Assembly (NCBI GenBank): GCA_946481465.1
Contig: CAMLOC010000121.1
Span: forward strand, 1-8,294
Source: an uncultured Shinella sp.
GTDB taxonomy: Bacteria > Pseudomonadota > Alphaproteobacteria > Rhizobiales > Rhizobiaceae
Reading direction: 5' to 3'
Length of the DNA stretch: 8,294 nucleotides
Shown here: piece after piece, positions 1 through 6,237 of the stretch
How positions within the stretch are numbered: position 1 is the stretch's first letter
Layout of the letters: every line of letters begins with the position of its first letter
Program-made: the position numbers and the translations under genes
Notes under the pieces: model-generated
What the model saw: the letters and a program-made list of their open reading frames with translations, nothing else
Told to the model about the DNA's origin: nothing
The model's database searches: none

Positions 1-622
1 CAAGGCCGACGGCCTGAAGGTGGAGATCGTGCCGATCGCCCATCATCCGGACGAGGCGGGCCTGCTCGGCGCCGTCCACCTCATTCCCGCCTGGATGCTG
101 AAGGGCCACGACGCGATCCTCGCCGTCGATATCGGCGGCACCAACATCCGCGCCGGCGTCGTCAAGCTCAACCTCGACGACAAGCCGGATTTCTCGAAGG
201 CCAAGGTCTGGAAGTCGGACCTGTGGCGTCATGCCGACGACGAGCCCCGCCGTACCGCGACCATCGAATATCTCGTGCGGATGATCGAGGCGCTGATCGC
301 CAAGGCGAAGAAGGCGAAGCTCGCCCTGGCGCCGGTCATCGGCATCGGCTGCCCGGGCATCATCGCCTCCGACGGATCGATCGCGCGCGGCGGCCAGAAC
401 CTGCCGGGCGGCAACTGGGAAAGCACGCATTTCAATCTGCCCGAGGCGCTGCGCAAGGCGATCCCCGAGGTCGCCGGCCAGCCGACCTTCGTCATCATGC
501 ACAACGACGCCGTCGTGCAGGGCCTTTCGGCCGTGCCGGACATGGCGGATGTGACACGCTGGGCCGCCGTCACGATCGGGACGGGCCTCGGCAATGCCAG
601 CTTCGCCCGCAAGGACAGGTGA
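1..622 (+). CDS. ROK-family protein, 3' portion (5' end outside window)
   Basis: The frame is already open at base 2, so the GTG at 20 is probably internal and the gene begins upstream. ROK proteins are sugar kinases or sugar-responsive repressors with an actin-like ATPase fold. Counting from the GTG, the phosphate-1 motif DIGGTN lies at about residues 37-42, a GIGCPG segment at about 108-113, the catalytic-Asp motif HNDA at about 161-164 and the phosphate-2 motif IGTGLG at about 187-192. The protein stops eight residues after that, so the usual C-terminal half (EIGH and the zinc-binding CxCGxxGC) does not follow. The residues before DIGGTN, with HPDEAGLLGA, instead resemble the normal end of a ROK protein. 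The visible order is therefore C-terminal end then N-terminal half, suggesting a circularly permuted or tandem ROK protein. The kinase motifs look intact, but the substrate is unknown. Family membership is secure; the architecture is inferred. Confidence 0.85.
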   Translation, partial: KADGLKVEIVPIAHHPDEAGLLGAVHLIPAWMLKGHDAILAVDIGGTNIRAGVVKLNLDDKPDFSKAKVWKSDLWRHADDEPRRTATIEYLVRMIEALIAKAKKAKLALAPVIGIGCPGIIASDGSIARGGQNLPGGNWESTHFNLPEALRKAIPEVAGQPTFVIMHNDAVVQGLSAVPDMADVTRWAAVTIGTGLGNASFARKDR

Positions 623-625
623 CCA

Positions 626-720
626 GCATTTCCAGTAAAAGCGGAATCGCTTTTACGTCCGGACAATGCGTAAAACAAATGGCTGAAGCGTTTTCGCTTT
701 TCGCAGAAAAGTGGAAACGC
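626..720. repeat. RIME-like two-palindrome intergenic element
   Basis: This roughly 95-bp element fills the gap between two convergent genes. Palindrome one (626-669) has a perfect 9-bp core, GTAAAAGCG-GAAT-CGCTTTTAC (635-656), extended by TCC/GGA and GCATT/AATGC arms. Palindrome two (688-720) has 14 paired positions, two of them G-T wobbles, around a 5-base loop. Two large palindromes in about 100 bp match the published description of Rhizobium-specific intergenic mosaic elements (RIME1). The assignment rests on architecture, because no alignment could be run. Its lower GC contrasts with the flanking genes. Confidence 0.6.
688..720. terminator. Hairpin likely to end both convergent transcripts
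   Basis: A 14-bp stem (left arm 688-701, right arm 707-720, loop 702-706) sits just beyond the stop codon of the minus-strand cyclase and about 65 bp after the ROK stop. There is no clear T tract on either side, so strict Rho-independent termination is uncertain. The hairpin is part of the repeat element and may have been recruited for 3'-end formation or RNA stability. Confidence 0.4.
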
Positions 721-721
721 C

Positions 722-2512
722 CTACGGGACCGGCCGCTTGATCTCGCTAGCGGCCAGCGTCCTGTCGCGCCCGCCCGCCTTGGCCGCCAGAAGCGCGGCA
801 TCGGCGCGCGCCACCAGCGTTTCGACCGAGCCGCCCGCAGGCGAGGCCGCCACGCCGATCGAGACCGACACCTTCCCGAGGACGCTGCCCGCATGGGAAA
901 GCGCGGCGCTGCCGATCTTCTGCCGGAGCGCCTCCGCGACTTCGACCGCCTGCCGCTCGCCGAAGGCCGGCAGCAGCGCGGTGAACTCCTCGCCGCCGAA
1001 GCGGAAGGCGTCGCCGACGGACGCGCAACCATCGCGTAGCGTCTGCGCCACGAACTGCATGACGAAATCGCCCGCATCGTGGCCGAACTGGTCGTTGAAG
1101 CGCTTGAAATGGTCGATGTCGATCATCAGGCAGGCCAGCGGTTCGCCGCCCTGCGCCCGGGCGTGCCGCTGCAGCGTTTCGTCCAGGAAGCGGCGGTTGA
1201 AAAGCCCGGTGAGCGGATCGCGCACCGCAAGCCTGGTCAGCTTCTCGCGCAGCTGGAGGTTCGCGATCGCCAGGCCGACATTCTCGGCGATCAGTTCCAG
1301 ATAGAGCCGCGGCCCCGCCGCGCCGAGAACCCCTTCGCCGCGCTCCTCCAGATAGAGCAGGCCGATCATGTCGCCCTGCGCGGTCAGGGGCACGCAAAGG
1401 GCCGCCGCGCCGGGCGGCGCGACATGCTGGCAGGGGACGTCCGAACCGTCACCGTTGCTGCGATGCGCGCGGCCGCGCCTCAGCCCCCAGCATTCGGCCG
1501 CGGGAAATGCCGCCGCCGAATGCTGCGGCTCGAGCCAGGCCCCGGCCCGCGCCAGCGACGCGTCGTCGTCGCGCAGGACGTAGAGCCCACCCGGAAGCCC
1601 GGGAAAGATCTGCGGCGCGAAGCGGACGATCACATCCGTCAGTTCCTCCTGGTTCTGGCAGGCCTGCACGCGGTGCATCATCTGCAGGATCAGGTCCTTG
1701 GTCTGCTGGTCCGCCCGCCGCTCGGCGTCGAGCCGCTCCCGCTCGATCAGGTTCGTGCGGAAGATCTCGATGGCCTCGTTCATCTCGCCGATCTCGTCGG
1801 CACGGCGCTCGGCCGGAACCTCGACGCTGTAATCCTGCCGGGCGAGCCGGCTGACGACCCCCGTCATCCGCCGCAGGGGCATCGCCACGCGCCGCCTCAG
1901 GACGAAATAGAGCACGGCGACGAACAGCGCGCCCGTCAGGGCCAGCATGAGCTTGGCGACGAGGCTCCACCCGTCGGCGCGCAGGCGCGCGGCCTCCAGT
2001 TCGGACGCCGAGCGCGTCGCCGTCAGGTCGCGGAAATGGGCGACCGTCTGGAGCAGGTTCCCCTGAAGCCGCTCGTGCTCCGGGCCGAACAGGGCCGTCC
2101 GGGCCGCGTCCCTGTCGCCGCGCCGGAACGCTTCGACCGCAGCCGATTCGATCCTGTCGAGTTCCTCGGCGTCCTTGTCGACCGCCAGGAGGGCCTGCGC
2201 CTCGGCCGCCGTCAGCATCCGGGCGGCAAGCTTCGTCGCCGCCGCCTCCCGCCGCCGCTCGGACTGCTCTTCCGCATGAAACGCCTGCAGGTGGCGTTCC
2301 TCGCCGCGCATCACATAGAGCCGCGCCTCGTCGCTCCTCACCTCCGCGCCGAGGGCGAGTTCCTCGGCCAGCGTATCGAGCACGAGATGCTCCTCGGCCG
2401 CCGCGCGCTCCTGGAGCGCGGCGCGGGACGACAGGATGAACGACGCCCCGGACAGTGCCGTCAGGATGACGGTGATGCCGTAGGCCCAGTTGGTGATGGT
2501 GGTTATCCGCAT
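722..2512 (-). CDS. Membrane-bound HAMP-GAF-GGDEF diguanylate cyclase
   Basis: The 596-residue protein should make cyclic di-GMP from two GTP at the inner membrane. Domains in order are: TM helix at about 10-30; a helical periplasmic sensor at about 31-183, resembling a four-helix-bundle or CHASE3-like domain (RLYVMRGEERHLQAF); TM at about 184-205; HAMP at about 206-260; GAF at about 283-420; GGDEF at about 430-585. The GGDEF domain has DPLTGLFNRR at 432-441, metal-binding Asp residues in MIDIDHFK (463-470) and the signature GGEEF at 506-510, so it looks active. The RxxD inhibitory I-site expected just upstream is not present (CASVGD there). The GAF has a Cys/His-containing stretch, CWGLRRGRAH (341-350) and CQH (361-363). 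The ATG at 2512 is preceded by GGAG only two bases away, a tight spacing. The gene is monocistronic by position, and its last codon abuts the palindromic repeat. The signal it senses is unknown. Confidence 0.93.
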   Translation of the reverse strand: MRITTITNWAYGITVILTALSGASFILSSRAALQERAAAEEHLVLDTLAEELALGAEVRSDEARLYVMRGEERHLQAFHAEEQSERRREAAATKLAARMLTAAEAQALLAVDKDAEELDRIESAAVEAFRRGDRDAARTALFGPEHERLQGNLLQTVAHFRDLTATRSASELEAARLRADGWSLVAKLMLALTGALFVAVLYFVLRRRVAMPLRRMTGVVSRLARQDYSVEVPAERRADEIGEMNEAIEIFRTNLIERERLDAERRADQQTKDLILQMMHRVQACQNQEELTDVIVRFAPQIFPGLPGGLYVLRDDDASLARAGAWLEPQHSAAAFPAAECWGLRRGRAHRSNGDGSDVPCQHVAPPGAAALCVPLTAQGDMIGLLYLEERGEGVLGAAGPRLYLELIAENVGLAIANLQLREKLTRLAVRDPLTGLFNRRFLDETLQRHARAQGGEPLACLMIDIDHFKRFNDQFGHDAGDFVMQFVAQTLRDGCASVGDAFRFGGEEFTALLPAFGERQAVEVAEALRQKIGSAALSHAGSVLGKVSVSIGVAASPAGGSVETLVARADAALLAAKAGGRDRTLAASEIKRPVP

Positions 2513-2670
2513 TCTCCGACAGTGCCAGATGCGGCTTGAGCAAGGATTAAGAAAGATGGCGCGGGTGCGACGGCCGCCGTTCGCGCGCCCTCTCGCGAAA
2601 AAACAACCCGGACCCGGGCGAAGAGACGGCCGGTCTCATCCGTTGAGCAGGTAGTCCCCGCCGAATCACC
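2513..2670. other. Intergenic region between divergent genes
   Basis: This holds the 5' leaders of the minus-strand cyclase and the plus-strand PspA operon. The half next to the operon promoter is GC-rich, with a short run of A at about 2599-2604. I see no convincing CDS, structured RNA or cyclase promoter here. No GGAAC-N16/17-CGTT element, the alphaproteobacterial EcfG stress-sigma signature, was found by eye. Confidence 0.5.
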
Positions 2671-2699
2671 CTTGAAAGCACCAATGAAGTGCTTTATAT
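2671..2699 (+). promoter_or_regulatory. Housekeeping-sigma promoter of the TnpB-like/PspA/flotillin operon
   Basis: CTTGAA (2671-2676), a 17-bp spacer and TTATAT (2694-2699) match the S. meliloti sigma-70 consensus CTTGAC-N17-CTATAT at five of six positions in each box. In the E. coli register the same site reads TTGAAA-N17-TATATA. It lies in a local AT-rich island of a GC-rich region. The predicted start site falls at about 2706-2708, at or next to the ATG at 2708, so the transcript would be leaderless. Confidence 0.65.
2675..2695. promoter_or_regulatory. Perfect 7-bp dyad inside the promoter spacer, candidate operator
   Basis: AAAGCAC (2675-2681) and GTGCTTT (2689-2695) are exact inverted repeats separated by seven bases. 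The dyad overlaps the end of the -35 box, the whole spacer and the start of the -10 box, which is the classic place for a repressor site. Because it lies upstream of the expected transcription start it would act as DNA, not as an RNA hairpin. The binding protein is not identifiable from this window. Confidence 0.5.
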
Positions 2700-2707
2700 A
2701 TTTAAGC

Positions 2708-3172
2708 ATGGCAACAAAGTTCGCATCCAGCCTCAGGCTCGACCTTCAACCCACCCCGGACATGCGCCTGGCGCTGTCCGAGACGCTTGCGGCCTACCGG
2801 CAGGCCATGGCGATCCTGGACCGGACCCAGGGCGCCAATGTCGTGGCGCTGCACCAGGCCGCCTATGAGGAAATCCGCGTGGCGACGGGGCTTCCCGCCC
2901 GCCTCGTGACGCTCGCCCTGCGCGACCATGGCCGCCGCAAGCCGGGCGAGGAGGTGACGGACATTCCGCTCGATTCCAAGCTCTTCGCCGTCAAGGGCCC
3001 GGACAGTGTGAGCATCGCCACGCTCGGCGGCCGCATCGTGCTGCCCTATGCCGCGAACGGCTATCGCGACGGCTGGGCGGATTTTGCCGAAGCGCGGCTC
3101 GTCTTTTCCGGGTCGTCCATCTGTCTCTATGCCGGCATCCAGGCCGGCATCCATTCGAAGAAGGAGGCTTCC
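2708..3172 (+). CDS. TnpB-like N-terminal domain without RuvC nuclease, open in frame into the PspA gene
   Basis: These 155 codons have no stop before the PspA ATG, so a ribosome starting at 2708 would make a 369-residue fusion ending at 3817. The pattern follows the N-terminal wedge and recognition region of a subgroup of IS605-type TnpB proteins: PTP near the start (15-17), SETL (24-27), ALHQ then YEEIR then GLPAR (47-65), a stretch ending in DSVSIATLGGRIVLPY (99-114), and ARLVFSGSS (129-137). In TnpB this is followed by the RuvC nuclease with its DED triad; here that part is absent. No Shine-Dalgarno precedes the ATG, but the promoter predicts a leaderless start. Codon use is as GC3-rich as the neighbours, so there is no sign of recent arrival. 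It could be a domesticated RNA- or DNA-binding module, an N-terminal extension of PspA, or a decaying TnpB fragment. TnpB homology is recognised by pattern, not by search. Confidence 0.6.
3161..3167 (+). promoter_or_regulatory. Strong Shine-Dalgarno that sets the PspA start
   Basis: AAGGAGG lies five bases before the ATG at 3173, inside the upstream TnpB-like frame. It is the strongest ribosome binding site in the window and is the reason to start the PspA-family protein at 3173 rather than only as the tail of a longer fusion. Confidence 0.8.
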
Positions 3173-3817
3173 ATGTCCAACGAAGGTATCCTCGCCCGCC
3201 TCGGGCGCGTCATCGCCGGCGTCGTCAACACCGCGGTCGATGCCGCCGAGGCATCGAACCCGGTCGCCGTGGCGCAGCAGGCCGTCCGCGAGATCGGCGC
3301 GATCGCCGAGGAGGCCCGCACGGCGCTCGGCGTCGCCATGGCCGCCGGCCACCGCCTGAAGGCCAAGGCCGACGACCTCGACGCGGAGATCCGCGACCTC
3401 GACGACAAGATCAAGGTCGGGCTGGAAAGCGGGCGGGAAGACCTCGCCCGCGCCGCCACCGGCGTCCAGATCGACCTCGAGGCCCAGCGCGACGCCCTCT
3501 CGAAGGCGATCCTCGAAAATGCCGGCGAGATCGCCGAGGCCGAGGCGACATTGCGCAGCATCGCCTCGGCCCGCGCCGACGCGGCGAAGCGGCTGGAGGA
3601 CGCGCGGCGCGCCGAGCGCGCCACCCCGCCGGCCGCCACCCCCTCCCAGCGCAACGACCGGCGCCTTGCCGACGCGCTCGAAGCCGTCGAACGCGTCACC
3701 GGCGTCCCGTCCAAGCCGGCCATGGAGGGCACGGCGGAGGTCGAGGAACTCGGACGCCTGCAACGCCAGAAGGCGATCGAGGCGCGCCTTGCCGCCTTCA
3801 AGCACGGTGAGCGCTGA
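3173..3817 (+). CDS. PspA/IM30 family membrane-remodelling protein
   Basis: This 214-residue protein is of PspA/Vipp1 type: peripheral inner-membrane proteins of the ESCRT-III superfamily that polymerise on stressed membranes and limit proton leakage. An amphipathic N-terminal helix (about 1-20, GILARLGRVIAGVV) precedes SNPVAVAQQAVREI (28-41), which matches the family's start of helix 1. A long charged Ala/Glu/Arg-rich coiled coil follows (about 35-150), then a Pro/Ala linker (151-158) and a short C-terminal helical part (about 160-214). Length is close to the family norm of about 220. The start is fixed by AAGGAGG at 3161-3167, but the frame is open upstream through a TnpB-like domain, so a longer isoform is possible. 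The stop overlaps the next ATG as TGATG, indicating translational coupling. No PspF gene or sigma-54 site is seen, so control differs from E. coli pspA. The neighbours suggest a YjfJ-like paralogue working with YqiJ and YqiK. Confidence 0.88.
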   Translation: MSNEGILARLGRVIAGVVNTAVDAAEASNPVAVAQQAVREIGAIAEEARTALGVAMAAGHRLKAKADDLDAEIRDLDDKIKVGLESGREDLARAATGVQIDLEAQRDALSKAILENAGEIAEAEATLRSIASARADAAKRLEDARRAERATPPAATPSQRNDRRLADALEAVERVTGVPSKPAMEGTAEVEELGRLQRQKAIEARLAAFKHGER

Positions 3818-4473
3818 TGGAGACCATCGTCCACCCGGGCACCGCTCCCTTCTGGATCGCGCTCCTGACGGTGGCGGGCCTCGGCATCGTCGAACTGGTC
3901 TCGGTGCTGCTCGGCGCGTCCGCCTCCGGGCTGATCGACGACGGGCTCGACTTCAACGGGCCGGGGGACGCGGAAACGGGCCTTCTCGGCGGGTGGATGT
4001 CCTGGCTGAACGCCGGCGGCGTGCCGATCCTCGTGCTCGCCGTCATCCTGCTCTCCGCCTTCTCGGCGGCCGGCTTCGCCCTGCAGTCGGTCATCTCGCA
4101 GTTCCGCGAGCCGTTGCCGCTCTACGCCGCCGTCACCGGCGCGCTCGCCGTCGCCATTCCCGTCACCCGCTGGTCGGCCCGCGGGCTGGCGCGGATCATC
4201 CCGCGCGACGAAACGAGCGTGCAGGAACAGGCCGATTTCATCGGCCTCGTGGGAACCGTGACGCTCGGGCCGCTCGACCAGGGCCATCCCGGCACGGTGC
4301 GCATCAAGGACCGCTACGACAACATTCACACGCTGCGTGCCCGGGCCGTCTCCGGACATGTGATCGAGACGGGCGCATCCGTGCTCATCGTCGACGGCAA
4401 GGACGGCCTCTTCCAGGCCATTCCCGCCCCGAGCGCGCTCGAAGACAGCCATTATCCCAACAACGGAGGGTAA
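3817..4473 (+). CDS. yqiJ: YqiJ-like inner-membrane protein with C-terminal OB-fold (NfeD-related)
   Basis: This 218-residue protein matches the YqiJ pattern of membrane helices followed by a small soluble beta domain. Hydrophobic segments lie at about 11-33, 68-92 and 99-118; residues 34-66 form an acidic Gly-rich loop. Residues about 140-203 (FIGLVGTVTLGPLDQGHPGTV, with the second half VIETGASVLIVDGKDGLFQAI) fit an OB-fold of the NfeD type. Such proteins are encoded next to SPFH/flotillin genes and bind them; the direct neighbour here is a YqiK flotillin. Its ATG overlaps the PspA stop by one base, with GGTGA at 3806-3810 as a modest ribosome binding site. The family role is probably assembly or localisation of the flotillin scaffold; a precise biochemical activity is not known. 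The family call depends on both sequence pattern and context. Confidence 0.85.
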   Translation: METIVHPGTAPFWIALLTVAGLGIVELVSVLLGASASGLIDDGLDFNGPGDAETGLLGGWMSWLNAGGVPILVLAVILLSAFSAAGFALQSVISQFREPLPLYAAVTGALAVAIPVTRWSARGLARIIPRDETSVQEQADFIGLVGTVTLGPLDQGHPGTVRIKDRYDNIHTLRARAVSGHVIETGASVLIVDGKDGLFQAIPAPSALEDSHYPNNGG

Positions 4474-4479
4474 ACGATC

Positions 4480-6180
4480 ATGGACTTCCTTTCGGTAGGA
4501 ATCATCGCCGGGGTCATCGTGACGGCTGTCGTCGTCATCGGCATCATCATGACCTCGCTCTACACCCGCGCCACGCGCGACAAGGCCTATGTGCGCACGG
4601 GCCTCGGCGGCAAGAAGGTCGTGCTCGACGGCGGATCGGTCATCCTGCCGATCTTCCACTCCTATTCCTGGGTGTCGCTCAGCACGCTGCGGCTCGAGGT
4701 CAAGCGCGCCGAGAATGAATCGCTCATCACCAAGGACCGCATGCGCGCCGACATCACCGCGGAATTCTACGTCCGCGTGAAGCCGGATGCGGAGAACATC
4801 GCGCTCGCCGCCCAGACGCTCGGCGACCGCACCAACGATGCGGATGCCCTCAAAGCGCTCGTCGAAGCGAAATTCGTCGACGGCCTGCGCTCGGTCGCCG
4901 CCACCATGTCGCTGCGCGACCTGCAGGAACAGCGCGCCGAATTCGTCAAGTCGGTGCAGGCCGTCGTCGCGCACGACCTGCAATCGAACGGCCTCGAGCT
5001 GGAATCGGTGTCGCTGACCCGCCTCGACCAGACGGACATCAAGCATTTCAACCCGAACAACAGCTTCGACGCCGAGGGCCTGACCGCGCTCACCAAGATC
5101 ACCGAGGAGCGCAAGCGCGAACGCAACCAGATCGTCCGCGACAACGAGGTGGAGATCGCCACCAAGGACCGTGAGGCGTCGCTTCGCCGCCTGACGATCG
5201 AGCGCGAGCAGCGCGACGCCGAACTGACGCAGGAGCGCGATATCGCCAACAAGACGGCCGAAACCCGCGCAGAAGCGGCAAGAGCCGAGCAGCTTGCCCG
5301 CCTCAGCGAGGAAACCGCCCGGCTCGACACCGAAAAGGGCATCGCCGAACGCGACTCCCAGGCGCGCCAGGCCCGCGAGACCGCCCGCATCGACGCCGAG
5401 CGCGGCATTGCCGAGCGCGAGGCGGAGGCCCGCCGCGTGACGGAGACGGCCCGTATCGACGCCGCCATCGCCGTCGCCGAGAAGAGCGAGCAGGAACAGG
5501 CCGCCCGCGCCAAGGCCGACGAGGCGAAGGCCGCCGCCATCACCGCCGAGGAACAGGTGACGACGGCGCGGGAGGTCGAGATCGCCGAGCGCGCCAAGCG
5601 CATCGCGGTGCTCGACGCGCGCAAGGCCGCCGAACAGGAGGCGACCGCCATCACCGTGAAGGCCGAGGCCGAGCGCCAGGCCGCCGAAAACCTCGCCGCC
5701 GCGACGAAGATCCAGGCGCAGGCCGATGCGGAAGCCGCCAAGATCAAGGCGACGGGCGTCGTCGAACTCGGCCAGGCCGAGGCCCAGGCCGAACGCGCCC
5801 TCAACGAAGCGCGCAACGCGCTGTCGGCCAGCATCATCGAGTTCGAGCTTGCCCGCGCCCGCGTCGCCATCATCCCGGAGGCGCTGGAACAGGCCATGAA
5901 GCCCATCGAGAAGATCTCCGATATCCGCATCTTCAGCGCCGGCGGCCTTGCCGGGGCGCTGGGCGGCAACGGCAATGGCGCCGACGGGACGGGCCATCCC
6001 GTAGGCGACCTCAGCAGCCAGCTTCTGAGCTTCACCGCGCAGAAACCCATCCTCGACGAGATTCTCGCGCAGGCCGGTTTCAAGGGCGCGGACCCGACGC
6101 AGGCCCTGCTCGCCGCCTCCCTCAACAGTGCAGCGGCAAGGCCGGCCGGCGACGGCCCCAAGGCCGGCAAGGCCGACTGA
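4480..6180 (+). CDS. yqiK: Flotillin (SPFH/band 7 family), YqiK type
   Basis: This 566-residue protein should be an inner-membrane scaffold that forms oligomeric cages or rafts and organises membrane microdomains. One TM helix (about 6-28, no cleavable signal) is followed by the SPFH domain at about 30-205 (ITKDRMRADITAEFYVRV at 83-100). A very long Ala/Glu/Arg coiled coil runs about 205-450 and includes three tandem 22-residue repeats at 278-343. A conserved flotillin tail (about 450-490, ARVAIIPEALEQAMKPIEKI) and a Gly-rich linker (493-508) lead to a short C-terminal helical region. Length agrees with E. coli YqiK (about 550). GGAGGG at 4465-4470, nine bases before the ATG, is its ribosome binding site and overlaps the end of the YqiJ gene. 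It is the last gene of the operon and is followed by a hairpin. Family assignment is firm; the link to PspA-type stress defence is inferred from gene order. Confidence 0.93.
   Translation: MDFLSVGIIAGVIVTAVVVIGIIMTSLYTRATRDKAYVRTGLGGKKVVLDGGSVILPIFHSYSWVSLSTLRLEVKRAENESLITKDRMRADITAEFYVRVKPDAENIALAAQTLGDRTNDADALKALVEAKFVDGLRSVAATMSLRDLQEQRAEFVKSVQAVVAHDLQSNGLELESVSLTRLDQTDIKHFNPNNSFDAEGLTALTKITEERKRERNQIVRDNEVEIATKDREASLRRLTIEREQRDAELTQERDIANKTAETRAEAARAEQLARLSEETARLDTEKGIAERDSQARQARETARIDAERGIAEREAEARRVTETARIDAAIAVAEKSEQEQAARAKADEAKAAAITAEEQVTTAREVEIAERAKRIAVLDARKAAEQEATAITVKAEAERQAAENLAAATKIQAQADAEAAKIKATGVVELGQAEAQAERALNEARNALSASIIEFELARARVAIIPEALEQAMKPIEKISDIRIFSAGGLAGALGGNGNGADGTGHPVGDLSSQLLSFTAQKPILDEILAQAGFKGADPTQALLAASLNSAAARPAGDGPKAGKAD
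5311..5508 (+). repeat. Three tandem 66-bp units encoding a 22-residue coiled-coil repeat
   Basis: Units begin at 5311, 5377 and 5443 and encode residues 278-299, 300-321 and 322-343 of the flotillin. Each starts ETAR(L/I)D; the first two continue with xExGIAER, and the third diverges (AAIAVAEK). Twenty-two residues is two hendecads, the period expected of a slightly right-handed coiled coil. The units differ in DNA sequence, so the duplication is old. Confidence 0.7.
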
Positions 6181-6206
6181 ACCTTCGGCCGCCAGACGAC
6201 CGGGAA

Positions 6207-6230
6207 GGCCGCCGGATGACCCCGGCGGCC
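6207..6230. terminator. GC-rich hairpin between convergent operons
   Basis: GGCCGCCGG (6207-6215) and CCGGCGGCC (6222-6230) form a perfect 9-bp stem with a six-base loop. It starts 27 bases after the flotillin stop and ends seven bases before the end of the minus-strand epimerase gene. The following TGTTCGTT is only modestly T-rich on the plus strand. Position and stem strength support termination, probably in both directions. Confidence 0.65.
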
Positions 6231-6237
6231 TGTTCGT

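Noticed and set aside
1079..2539. 486-codon plus-strand frame opposite the diguanylate cyclase
   Set aside because: Shadow frame of a clear GGDEF gene, rich in Arg, Gly and Pro, with no recognisable motif.
2672..2707. TTG at 2672 as the start of the TnpB-like frame
   Set aside because: It overlaps the promoter -35 box and lies upstream of the predicted transcription start. The ATG at 2708 fits the family N-terminus better.
2503..2709. 68-codon minus-strand frame across the intergenic region
   Set aside because: It crosses the plus-strand promoter and overlaps the cyclase start, has no ribosome binding site, and its N-terminus is just the reverse of the AT-rich promoter.
3127..5997. Very long open frame on the minus strand (956 codons) opposite the PspA operon
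   Set aside because: It is antisense to three well-recognised genes and has low-complexity Arg/Ala/Gly/Asp-rich composition expected from reading GC3-biased codons backwards. No domain pattern was seen.
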